Of a DNA stretch of 64,000 nucleotides, positions 17,621-24,902 are shown in pieces (positions within the stretch are counted from its first letter, which is position 1; each line of letters opens with the position of its first letter). The notes under the pieces were generated by a model. It was given only the letters and a program-made list of their open reading frames with translations. It ran no database searches and was not told where the DNA came from. Where the stretch lies: NCBI GenBank assembly GCA_943787425.1, contig CALSMJ010000001.1:729271-793270 (forward strand). The letters are read 5' to 3'. The position numbers and the translations under genes are program-made. This DNA is from an uncultured Pseudomonadales bacterium (GTDB taxonomy: Bacteria > Pseudomonadota > Gammaproteobacteria > Pseudomonadales > Azotimanducaceae).

Positions 17621-18436
17621 CTATGAGGATGGCGTTGCGTAATCAATTTTAATCAAATGCAGGCCCCTGGCTTGCGCTTTGGCACTCAGTTTTTTCGGTT
17701 GCGGCACGACCAGCGCTGCTTGGATTGCGGGCCCATCAAGATTCTGCCGACCCACTTCAAACAAACTGCCAACGATGTAACGCACCATATACTTTAAAAA
17801 CCCATTGCCTTTAATTTCAAAGCAATAGACCGCACTGCCAAATCCAACCTCTGCTGCCTGAAATAAATCAAGCGCCATCACGGTGCGGACTTGCGACTTA
17901 CCACTGACATCTCGAACCGAAAAGCTCGAAAAGTTGTGCTCGCCTAAGAATAAATCACAAGCCGCTTTCATGCTTTGAAGACCGCATTCCCCAGCATCAC
18001 CCATTGCAGTGCTGACGGGTAACGGCACGTGCGCGACCAGGTCGCTGAGCAAGGGCGCACACAGCACGTCAATCGTAAAATAGTAACGATAGGTTTTACT
18101 CAGCGCTTCGCGGTTCGGGTTGAATTCAGGCGCGCAGTGGACGCATTCTATAATTCGAACATCGCTTGGTAATAGCGAGTTCAAACCCCTTTGAAGTCTG
18201 TCTGGCGCAATCTGCACGGGCATTGTCAATTTCGCCACTTGGCCCAAGGCATGCACACCCGCATCCGTTCGACTCGCACCAGCAACCTGACACGGCATGT
18301 GTCGACTGATTTTTCGAAGTGCCTTTAACACCTCAAATTGAACCGTGGGCTTTTCACCGGCATCGCCTTGATACTGCCAGCCAAAGTAGTCACGGCCCTT
18401 ATAAGCGATGACCACTCGATAATGCTGCGCTATCAT
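17621..18436 (-). CDS. truA: tRNA pseudouridine(38-40) synthase TruA
   Basis: A 271-residue pseudouridine synthase that modifies positions 38-40 of tRNA anticodon stems. The catalytic aspartate lies in ASRTDAGVHALGQVAKL near residue 60. The start YRVVIAYKGRDYFGWQYQ and the segment GNGFLKYMVRYIVGSLFEVG near 220 are TruA signatures. Length is normal. It is followed on the same strand, upstream, by the small glutaredoxin/GST-like gene, whose stop lies 36 bases before the truA start. Confidence 0.95.
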   Translation of the reverse strand: MIAQHYRVVIAYKGRDYFGWQYQGDAGEKPTVQFEVLKALRKISRHMPCQVAGASRTDAGVHALGQVAKLTMPVQIAPDRLQRGLNSLLPSDVRIIECVHCAPEFNPNREALSKTYRYYFTIDVLCAPLLSDLVAHVPLPVSTAMGDAGECGLQSMKAACDLFLGEHNFSSFSVRDVSGKSQVRTVMALDLFQAAEVGFGSAVYCFEIKGNGFLKYMVRYIVGSLFEVGRQNLDGPAIQAALVVPQPKKLSAKAQARGLHLIKIDYATPSS

Positions 18437-18472
18437 GTTTTTGCCTCGTGAGAGCCCGCTTTGCCGCCAGTA

Positions 18473-18847
18473 TTAAGCGTAATGCTGATCGAGGTAACGA
18501 ATAATAGCCTTTGACTCATAAAGCCATTGACTTGATCCATCCGGCTCAAGCAATCGCAAACACGGCACTTGATGACGCCCGCCCAGCTGAATTAGTTCCT
18601 TCTGCCATTGCGCATCCCCTCGCGCATCGCGCAACTCGATATTCAAACCCAACCGCCAGATTGTGCGCCGGGTTTTGACACAGAAAGGGCATTGCGGAAA
18701 TTGATACAACTTCAAAGAAGCTGTTATTTGATCAAGTTCGGCCTGACGCAGTGCGGAGTGCGTCGGTTTTGAAGGCCTCGTGACCCAATCAAGCAAGATC
18801 ACGATGTGACCGAGTGGCCAACGCAGGATACGAAACACTGTCTTCAT
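18473..18847 (-). CDS. Membrane-anchored glutaredoxin/GST N-terminal domain protein
   Basis: A 124-residue protein from the ATG at 18847. Residues about 5-20 (LRWPLGHIVILLDWVTR) look like a single membrane anchor. A thioredoxin fold follows with the CxxC motif QFPQCPFCVKTRR and ends in the cis-Pro segment HQVPCLRL and YESKAIIRYLDQHYA. The role is probably glutathione-linked thiol exchange at the membrane. In-frame ATGs at 18862 and 18916 are alternatives; 18847 is preferred because the anchor then begins at once. The next gene is truA. Confidence 0.8.
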   Translation of the reverse strand: MKTVFRILRWPLGHIVILLDWVTRPSKPTHSALRQAELDQITASLKLYQFPQCPFCVKTRRTIWRLGLNIELRDARGDAQWQKELIQLGGRHQVPCLRLLEPDGSSQWLYESKAIIRYLDQHYA

Positions 18848-19650
18848 TGCGCTGATTTCCATTGATGGGTTGCGGCCAGAACGGAATTGGATCCTGACAG
18901 GCCACCCATTATGCACTCAATACGTCACCGAACCCATGTCTAGGTCGAATGTCAGCGTTTTAAATTGATTCTGCCAAAACCTCCTAGCCGATGACACCGT
19001 TTGGCTCGATCTGCTGAACGATCAAAGCGCTGATAGCGTGTTATGGAGCCATTCCGGCTTAAAATCTTTACTTTTATGAGCTTTACCCAATCTAAGTTCG
19101 CAGTGAAAGTCGGCACGGGTGCCTTGAAACTGATTACGAGCCACCCGGCGCGCCAAATCTCTGGATTTCAATCATGGCGAAAGTGTTGAAGGGTAAATGT
19201 GGATTAACAGATGGGCAGGACATCGCTGATAATTCGCTATCGGTTCGATTTAGTTAGGGATTTATAGCTTAAGATAAGGGTGTCGTGTCGAAGGGTCACG
19301 ATTTAAGTTAATAACCCGACCGTCTATAAGGCAATGGTTATCTATCATCTGGTTTTGTTTTACCAAAAAAATATTGTTATGATACTTTTAGGATAAGAAA
19401 CCCTAATTAAAACGTAGCGAAACATTGGAGCAAACCAAACAATATCATTTTCCAGATACAATGATTTTATTTCTTAGGGGTTAGAGCCCATATAGTTTTT
19501 CGGATTGAGATTGTGCTAAGGTTTCATCGTGGCGCTGGCGAGGCTCTGGATGATATTTATTTTGGCAAAAAGCCCCTGTTCTAGATGGCCCGAGGAGGTT
19601 GACGCGTCTGGTTTTGTGACAACTTTATAATTATAAAAAGGATAAAAATT
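18848..19650. other. AT-rich gene-poor stretch
   Basis: About 800 bases without a convincing gene. From about 19190 the composition turns clearly AT-richer than the flanking genes. Apart from a promoter-like pair at 19355-19383 I see only very short open frames, the longest plausible one about 27 codons from 19174. It may be a decayed insertion or the long leader of the lipoprotein gene. Confidence 0.5.
19355..19383 (+). promoter_or_regulatory. Putative sigma-70 promoter
   Basis: TTGTTT at 19355-19360 and TATGAT at 19378-19383 are separated by exactly 17 bases in AT-rich DNA. The predicted start near 19390 lies 260 bases before the lipoprotein gene, so it would give either a long leader or a separate small RNA. 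Promoter-like matches are common in AT-rich DNA, hence moderate confidence. Confidence 0.4.
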
Positions 19651-19986
19651 ATGATTCGTAAAAATGTTCTGTTAACAGCTTCCCTGCTGGTTCTCAGTGG
19701 GTGTGCTTCTTCTCCATCCGACATTTCTCCAGCAATGGTAGATACCTCTGCTTATGAAAAAATGACTTGTGAGGGTCTTTTAATGGCAGCGAATAACGAA
19801 GGCGTTAATTTAGAGTCTGTCAGCAAGGATCAGCGTAGCGCTAGAAATTGGGATATAGCGTTAAACATTTTGATCATTCCAGGCCTCGGTGCTATGACTG
19901 GAGATTCAGAGCGGCAAGTCGCCGAAGCCAAAGGGCGGGTGCTCGCGATTCAAAATGAGTATGGCAGGCGTTGTGACGGTTCTTGA
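19651..19986 (+). CDS. Small lipoprotein of unknown function
   Basis: A 111-residue protein with a clear lipoprotein signal: the positively charged start MIRKN, a hydrophobic stretch and the lipobox LSGC (cysteine near residue 18). The mature part has two further cysteines (MTCEGLL and RRCDGS) and a hydrophobic patch IALNILIIPGLGAMTGDSERQ with GxG residues, then a helix EAKGRVLAIQNEY. AAAAAGGATAAAAATT gives a good ribosome binding site. Family unrecognised. It stands alone in AT-rich DNA and is followed by a strong hairpin. Confidence 0.82.
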   Translation: MIRKNVLLTASLLVLSGCASSPSDISPAMVDTSAYEKMTCEGLLMAANNEGVNLESVSKDQRSARNWDIALNILIIPGLGAMTGDSERQVAEAKGRVLAIQNEYGRRCDGS

Positions 19987-20032
19987 GTTCTTGTTTCAAA
20001 CGCAAAGACTCATTTTTTAATCTCTCGATGTT

Positions 20033-20066
20033 AATCTGGCACTCGCCCCAAAGCGTGTGCCAGATT
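20033..20066 (+). terminator. Hairpin downstream of lipoprotein gene
   Basis: AATCTGGCAC at 20033-20042 pairs perfectly with GTGCCAGATT at 20057-20066, and CGC/GCG extends the stem inside after one mismatch. It lies 47 bases after the lipoprotein stop. There is no T-run after the stem, so it may stabilise a 3' end rather than act as a classical intrinsic terminator. Confidence 0.4.
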
Positions 20067-20246
20067 GTCAAAATTGGGAAGCACCTAGCCGATTGCGGGG
20101 TTCGCGGCGCGTTTAAATGCAGCAAATAATTTGAAATTTAGACTCTCGTGGACTCAGCAGGCTGTGAGTCTTGGTTAAAGGCGATGACGACTTAACAAAC
20201 GCATGCGCCTAAATTGGAGCCCTTAGATGTTTTGCGACGTGTACTC

Positions 20247-20618
20247 TTAGCCCGACATTGCCGAGACATAGGTTCCCATATCGAAATAGTCTCGCCAAAG
20301 CTTAATTTTGCCATCTTCCATCAGAAAAACCCCGCAGCACGGCAGGTCAACGTCCCCGTTTTGGGTCTGAGTGCGATCAATTCGCTCGCAAACCACAACA
20401 TCGCCCTCTCCGATGAGCGTCAAAATCTCCCAATCGGTTTGCGTCCACGGCTTGATAAACCCCGTGATGAATTGTTGCACCGCCGCTCGGCCAGTCACGG
20501 GTTTAGCCGGGATATTGTGATAGCAACCGGTTTCATGAAAATAAGATGCCAGTTCAACCGGGTCCAGGCGTTTCCAGGCTTGAATAAAAGCGTTTACGAT
20601 CGCTACGTTATCGTTCAT
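20247..20618 (-). CDS. Limonene-1,2-epoxide hydrolase-like / NTF2-fold (SnoaL-like) protein
   Basis: A 123-residue protein from the ATG at 20618, which follows TTGGAGATAAA; an in-frame start at 20660 lacks such a site. The NTF2-like fold is suggested by VNAFIQAWKRLDPVELASYF and GRAAVQQFITGFI. The residues CERIDR (Arg-x-Asp) and LWRDYFDMG (Asp) fit the Asp-Arg-Asp arrangement of limonene-1,2-epoxide hydrolase. An epoxide-opening role is therefore plausible, and two P450 genes lie in the same window. Related polyketide cyclases and ketosteroid isomerases share the fold but not this triad. Confidence 0.8.
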   Translation of the reverse strand: MNDNVAIVNAFIQAWKRLDPVELASYFHETGCYHNIPAKPVTGRAAVQQFITGFIKPWTQTDWEILTLIGEGDVVVCERIDRTQTQNGDVDLPCCGVFLMEDGKIKLWRDYFDMGTYVSAMSG

Positions 20619-20733
20619 TTTATCTCCAATCGTCTTCGTTAAATTCGTGATGAACCGCAAGAACCGCGCTCAGCGCGCTGCCCCATAATTGTTAGCGGCT
20701 TCAAGCTCAACGGTGCGCTAACCCAGACTGATG

Positions 20734-21600
20734 TTACCCGTTGTCCTCTGTCGCTGCCTGAAAAACCGGTGGCCGCTTCTGCATAAAGGCTTGGATTGCC
20801 TCTCGGGATTCATCGGTCGCGGAACAGGCAATCAGGTGCTCGGCTTCCAACGCCAAACTCGACGCCAACCCCTGCTCGAGTCCAGCCTGCAAATTCACTT
20901 TCATCAACGTTAAAGCCTGCACCGGACCTGCCGCGATGCGCTGAGCAAATGCGAGACTCTCGGCACGAAAGGTTTCGTTTGGGAACACTTCATTAAAAAT
21001 GCCCAGCCTTTGACAGCTCGCCGCATCCATTCGATCCGAATTATAAAATAGTGCTTTCGCTTGGCCGAGCCCAACCAATCGGGTCAGAAACCAACTCGCA
21101 CCATAGTCGCCGGACAACCCGATATTCCGAAAAGCCGTGGTGATGAACGCGCCACTGGCGGCGACCCGCAAATCGCAGGCCAGTGCAATGGACAGTCCAG
21201 CGCCTGCCGCCGCACCGGGTAACGCCGCGATCGTAATTTTTTTCAAATGATACAGGCGATGGGTGAGGGTCATTTGTTTTTCAGTTAAGGCCGCAACTCG
21301 GTCACTTTCGACCGCCTTGGCCGTGCCGCCCATTTCAGAAACGTCGCCGCCAGCGCAGAACGCATTGCCAGCCCCCGTCAGGAGTATGCAGCGAACCCGG
21401 TCATCTGCTTCCAAAACCAGTAACAGCGCCCGCAGCGCTGGTGTTAGCACATCGCCTAGCGCATTTTTCTTTTCGGGTTTGTTGAGCGTGACCACCGCGA
21501 CACCCGAGACGAGGACACAGAGCAACTCGGCTGTTCCGGTTGCGATGTTTGTCCCGTTTTTGATCAAAGCCTGCGTATCTTGCGTCATGGATGGTTCCAT
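20734..21600 (-). CDS. Enoyl-CoA hydratase/isomerase family protein
   Basis: A 288-residue crotonase. GAGNAFCAGGDVSEMGG near residue 75 and LPGAAAGAGLSIALACDLR near 130 are the CoA and oxyanion segments. NIGLSGDYGASWFLTRLVG has Asp rather than Glu at the second acidic position, suggesting an isomerase or specialised hydratase. Residues 1-30 are an unusual leader before the first strand. ATG at 21600 follows TTGGAGAGAGGTT, which supports the long form; M5 is the alternative. It is on the same strand as the LEH-like gene 115 bases downstream. Confidence 0.9.
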   Translation of the reverse strand: MEPSMTQDTQALIKNGTNIATGTAELLCVLVSGVAVVTLNKPEKKNALGDVLTPALRALLLVLEADDRVRCILLTGAGNAFCAGGDVSEMGGTAKAVESDRVAALTEKQMTLTHRLYHLKKITIAALPGAAAGAGLSIALACDLRVAASGAFITTAFRNIGLSGDYGASWFLTRLVGLGQAKALFYNSDRMDAASCQRLGIFNEVFPNETFRAESLAFAQRIAAGPVQALTLMKVNLQAGLEQGLASSLALEAEHLIACSATDESREAIQAFMQKRPPVFQAATEDNG

Positions 21601-21756
21601 AACCTCTCTCCAATAATTTCTTATCCCACATAGGCCAATTGCATCTTTTGAGCAGGACCAACGGATTGCAGGGACTTTAAAACCCTAGCATACTCGCGTT
21701 AACCCAGCGAGACGTTAAATCGCTTCTGCTAGACGCCGCACTAATTGGACACGGAT

Positions 21757-22359
21757 ATGGACCTAGAATTTCATTTTGATTTTGGCAGCCCAAACGCCTA
21801 CCTCAGCCACCTCGTGATCCCGGAAATTGAGATTCGCCTTGGGCAGAAAATAGTCTACAAGCCGGTCCTGCTCGGCGGCGTTTTCAAGGCGACCAACAAC
21901 GTGTCACCCGCGGAATCGATGCGGGGCATCAAGAATAAGCCCGACTACGCACAGCGCGAAACGCAACGCTTCTTAGAAGCACACAGCATCACCAGTTTTC
22001 AACACAATCCTCACTTCCCAGTGAACACGCTGATGCTCATGCGCGGTGCTGTGTTTGCTGAAACCACTGATTACTTTGAGCTGTATGTGAACGAGATTTA
22101 TCACCACATGTGGAGCGCTCCCAAAAAACTAGACGACCCTGATGTCTTTCACGCCGCGATGGTCGACTCAGACCTGCCCGCAGACGAAATCTTTGCGGGC
22201 ATCCAACAACCTGAAGTCAAGGCGCGCCTCATAGCGAATACGGAAGCCTCGGTGGCTCGGGGTAATTTCGGGTCGCCCAGTTTTTTTGCTGGCCCCGAGC
22301 TATTTTTCGGCAAAGACAAACTCGAAGCATTCGAAGCTTACATCAGGGCACACACTTAA
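21757..22359 (+). CDS. 2-hydroxychromene-2-carboxylate isomerase-like protein (DsbA/kappa-GST fold)
   Basis: A 200-residue thioredoxin-fold protein. MDLEFHFDFGSPNAYLSH has the FDFxSPxxY start with serine in place of the DsbA cysteine, and NFGSPSFFAGPELFFGKDKLEAFEAYI at the C-terminus is the cis-Pro region. The family contains the naphthalene-pathway isomerase NahD and kappa-class GSTs, both glutathione-dependent. With no aromatic-ring pathway nearby, the real substrate is unknown. ATG at 21757 is chosen over TTG at 21745. Confidence 0.9.
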   Translation: MDLEFHFDFGSPNAYLSHLVIPEIEIRLGQKIVYKPVLLGGVFKATNNVSPAESMRGIKNKPDYAQRETQRFLEAHSITSFQHNPHFPVNTLMLMRGAVFAETTDYFELYVNEIYHHMWSAPKKLDDPDVFHAAMVDSDLPADEIFAGIQQPEVKARLIANTEASVARGNFGSPSFFAGPELFFGKDKLEAFEAYIRAHT

Positions 22360-22402
22360 CGGGCTATAACGCATCTCATCGCTTGATCTCCACCCCGGGT
22401 GG

Positions 22403-22452
22403 GCAAACCGCAGCCCGAAAGGGCTCTCAACCCCTTGGCGCCATTGGTTTGC
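22403..22452 (+). other. Branched inverted-repeat structure after isomerase gene
   Basis: GCAAACC at 22403-22409 pairs with GGTTTGC at 22446-22452. Inside lie AGCCC-GAAA-GGGCT (22412-22425, a GNRA-type tetraloop hairpin) and a TGGCGCCA palindrome. A CCACCC/GGGTGG palindrome is just upstream. There is no T-run. The flanking gap 22360-22660 otherwise holds no gene that I can support. Confidence 0.4.
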
Positions 22453-22660
22453 GAGGGATTGCGCGCCGTGAACCGCGAATCAGCGTACGGTCTAACCCGA
22501 CCATTTTGCTTTGAGTTCAAAGTAAGATCGCAACCTCGATCAACCGCGGCGACTTGCGCAGCGTGCCATTACGTTTTTTATTGGATGGTCAAGAATCAGG
22601 CTTAACTAGGCCGAAACCCTGGGCCGCCGTGACACCCAAGATCACTCATGCTACCGTTGC

Positions 22661-24304
22661 GTGACTGCACAAGAGAAAGATCCTTTGTCTTCAAATCATA
22701 TCGAACCGGCCGACGACGCAACACCCGATGACTTATACACCTCCGATTACGAGGTTGGTCAAGACAACTTACAGGGCCTTGGGCTGGATATACACAATCC
22801 GGTTTTCCTCATCAGCAGTGTCACCATCGCGTTATTTGTTTTAATCACACTGTTAATGCCAGAACAAGCGGCAGAACATTTCAGCGCGCTCCGTCTTTAT
22901 CTAACCAAAGAACTTGATTGGTTCTTTATGTACAGCATGAACGGCTTCTTAATATTTTGCGTCGCGCTTGCGCTATCGCCTCTGGGCCGAATCCGGATCG
23001 GTGGTCAAGCCGCTGTAGCGGAATATCACCTGCTCAGTTGGGTGTCGATGCTGTTCGCCGCAGGGATCGGTATTGGCATCATGTTTTATGGCGTCTTAGA
23101 GCCTATGAATCACGCCATCACCCCGCCACTGGGTTTGACCGATTTGGATGCGCAGGCCACTCGAGATCTCGCGATGGCTGCGACCATCTATCATTGGGCC
23201 TTCCACCCTTGGGCCGTCTATGTCGTTGTTGGACTGTCTTTATCCTTTTTTTGTTATAATAAGGGGTTACCGCTTCTCATCCGTTCAGCTTTGTATCCAC
23301 TATTTGGCGAGCGCATTTGGGGCTGGCCCGGCCATATCGTCGATATTCTGGCGATCTTTGCGACCCTATTTGGCCTTGCAACCTCCTTGGGTTATGGGGC
23401 CGAACAAGCCGCCGGTGGCCTGAACTACTTGTTTGAGCTCCCAACCGGTAACTACACCAATATTGTCATCGTTGGAATGATCACCGCCCTGGCACTGATT
23501 TCGGTCGTGCGCGGCCTCGATGGCGGTATCAAACGATTGAGCGAACTCAACATGATCTTGGCGGTACTGCTCGGCGGTTTCGTCCTGAGCATGACCCCCA
23601 TTCTTGAGACGCTTGGCTTCTTCGTTCGTTACTCAGTAAGTTATATCGAATACCTGCCGGCGCTCAGCAGCTGGTCGGGCCGAGACGATTTTTACTACTT
23701 GCACGATTGGACAACTTTTTATTGGTCCTGGTGGATCGCTTTTTCGCCCTTTGTCGGTATGTTTATCGCTCGGATCTCCTCTGGCAGAACCGTCCGAGAA
23801 TTCGTGTTCGGCGCCCTGTTGGCACCGTCACTGATCTTTATGCTTTGGATGACCATATTTGGGCACACCGCGATTGTTCAGTATTTCGATGAAAATGTGT
23901 CGGCGGTAGCGGAAAGCGTTCGCAATTTTCAACCTGAGCTGACCTTATTCATCTTCCTCGAACAATTCCCCTACGCCCTTGCGACGTCAATACTAGGGCT
24001 TTTTTTAGTGATTATTTTCTTTGTCACCTCGATGGACTCGGGATCACTCGTCGTCGACACCATGGCAGCTGGCGGGAAAATCAAGACCCCGTTATCTCAA
24101 AGAGTCTTCTGGTGCGTCGCCTTGGGTATGATCGGCATCGCCCTGCTACTCGGCGGGGGCCTGTCATCCGTGCAAGCGTTATCGCTGGCCAGCGCTTTTC
24201 CCTTCACAATCATCATTGTATTGATGGTTGTAAGCTTACTCCTCGGATTGACGCGCGAACTTCGACTGATTCGAGCCGTAGAGCGTGAGGCTGGCTCAAA
24301 CTGA
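22661..24304 (+). CDS. BCCT family betaine/carnitine/choline transporter
   Basis: A 547-residue inner-membrane transporter with about twelve helices. The family signature runs FYWSWWIAFSPFVGMFIARISSGRTVREFVFG near residue 350. MFAAGIGIGIMFYGVLEPMNH near 130 carries the glycine-rich unwound helix, and HWAFHPWAVY the conserved tryptophan helix. It imports quaternary amines such as glycine betaine or carnitine, driven by Na+ or H+. A roughly 45-residue polar N-terminus precedes the first helix; there is no long C-terminal osmosensing tail like that of BetP, so uptake for catabolism is at least as likely as osmoregulation. GTG start at 22661. Confidence 0.94.
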   Translation: MTAQEKDPLSSNHIEPADDATPDDLYTSDYEVGQDNLQGLGLDIHNPVFLISSVTIALFVLITLLMPEQAAEHFSALRLYLTKELDWFFMYSMNGFLIFCVALALSPLGRIRIGGQAAVAEYHLLSWVSMLFAAGIGIGIMFYGVLEPMNHAITPPLGLTDLDAQATRDLAMAATIYHWAFHPWAVYVVVGLSLSFFCYNKGLPLLIRSALYPLFGERIWGWPGHIVDILAIFATLFGLATSLGYGAEQAAGGLNYLFELPTGNYTNIVIVGMITALALISVVRGLDGGIKRLSELNMILAVLLGGFVLSMTPILETLGFFVRYSVSYIEYLPALSSWSGRDDFYYLHDWTTFYWSWWIAFSPFVGMFIARISSGRTVREFVFGALLAPSLIFMLWMTIFGHTAIVQYFDENVSAVAESVRNFQPELTLFIFLEQFPYALATSILGLFLVIIFFVTSMDSGSLVVDTMAAGGKIKTPLSQRVFWCVALGMIGIALLLGGGLSSVQALSLASAFPFTIIIVLMVVSLLLGLTRELRLIRAVEREAGSN

Positions 24305-24401
24305 TCCGGCGCGGCAGCACGCTGATCCGGTATCGTTTGAATCACGCGCACGATGTCAGGGCCTCCACCACCATTGCAGACTACATTGATTCGTTTTAGC
24401 G

Positions 24402-24453
24402 CCATTCAATTCAGACCATTCAATTCAGGCCATTCAATTCAGCGCCATTCAAT
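24402..24453. repeat. Short tandem repeat, 14-bp unit, 3.6 copies
   Basis: CCATTCAATTCAG plus one base is repeated at 24402, 24416 and 24430, with a partial copy at 24445 (CCATTCAAT). The last copy doubles as the left arm of the hairpin at 24445-24487. Confidence 0.85.
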
Positions 24454-24487
24454 GACGGCCAAAATCTTACGCCGTTTTTTTGAATGG
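24445..24487 (+). terminator. Terminator-like hairpin downstream of BCCT gene
   Basis: CCATTCAA (24445-24452) pairs with TTGAATGG (24480-24487), and inside ACGGC (24455-24459) pairs with GCCGT (24471-24475). The inner stem is directly followed by seven T, so the inner hairpin alone has the form of an intrinsic terminator. It lies 150 bases after the transporter stop. Confidence 0.45.
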
Positions 24488-24902
24488 TCTGAGTTTTTGA
24501 ATCGCCCGGGTTTTCGAATCGCCCAGGTCGTCCGATGGGCGCCCAATCCGAACCCTGCCTATCCGGAACCATTTTAAAAGCACCAAGACGAACAGCTGCC
24601 CAGGTGAGCGGTTCATGAACGCGCGCCGGTCGGCGGCAACGGTAGTCGACCCCGGCCCTGGTTCGCGATGCCAGCCGAATCGCCCGCGATCAAAATTCAA
24701 TGAGAAGCTGGTAAGCGATGCCCGGGGCTTGCCCCAAAACTGACCGTTACTACGTAAACTCATTCGTACACGAATGATATTTAAATTTAATAAATAAAAT
24801 AAAAACAATAACTTAAGATTACAAACCTTGCGGCAGGCACTTAAAGTGCATTGCGCTCTAATTTGAACTATACTTTCAGCTTCCCCAATAAGAGATCTCA
24901 GT

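Larger units (their letters stand above)
24305..24902. other. Intergenic region between BCCT transporter and TonB receptor
   Basis: About 600 bases without a supported gene. It contains short tandem repeats and a terminator-like hairpin at 24402-24487, and GCACTT-A-AAGTGC, a perfect inverted repeat at 24837-24849, 54 bases before the receptor start. TATACT near 24868 could be a receptor -10. Confidence 0.5.

Noticed and set aside
22399..22605. Small plus-strand gene after the isomerase
   Set aside because: No ribosome binding site or family similarity; it covers the inverted-repeat structure.
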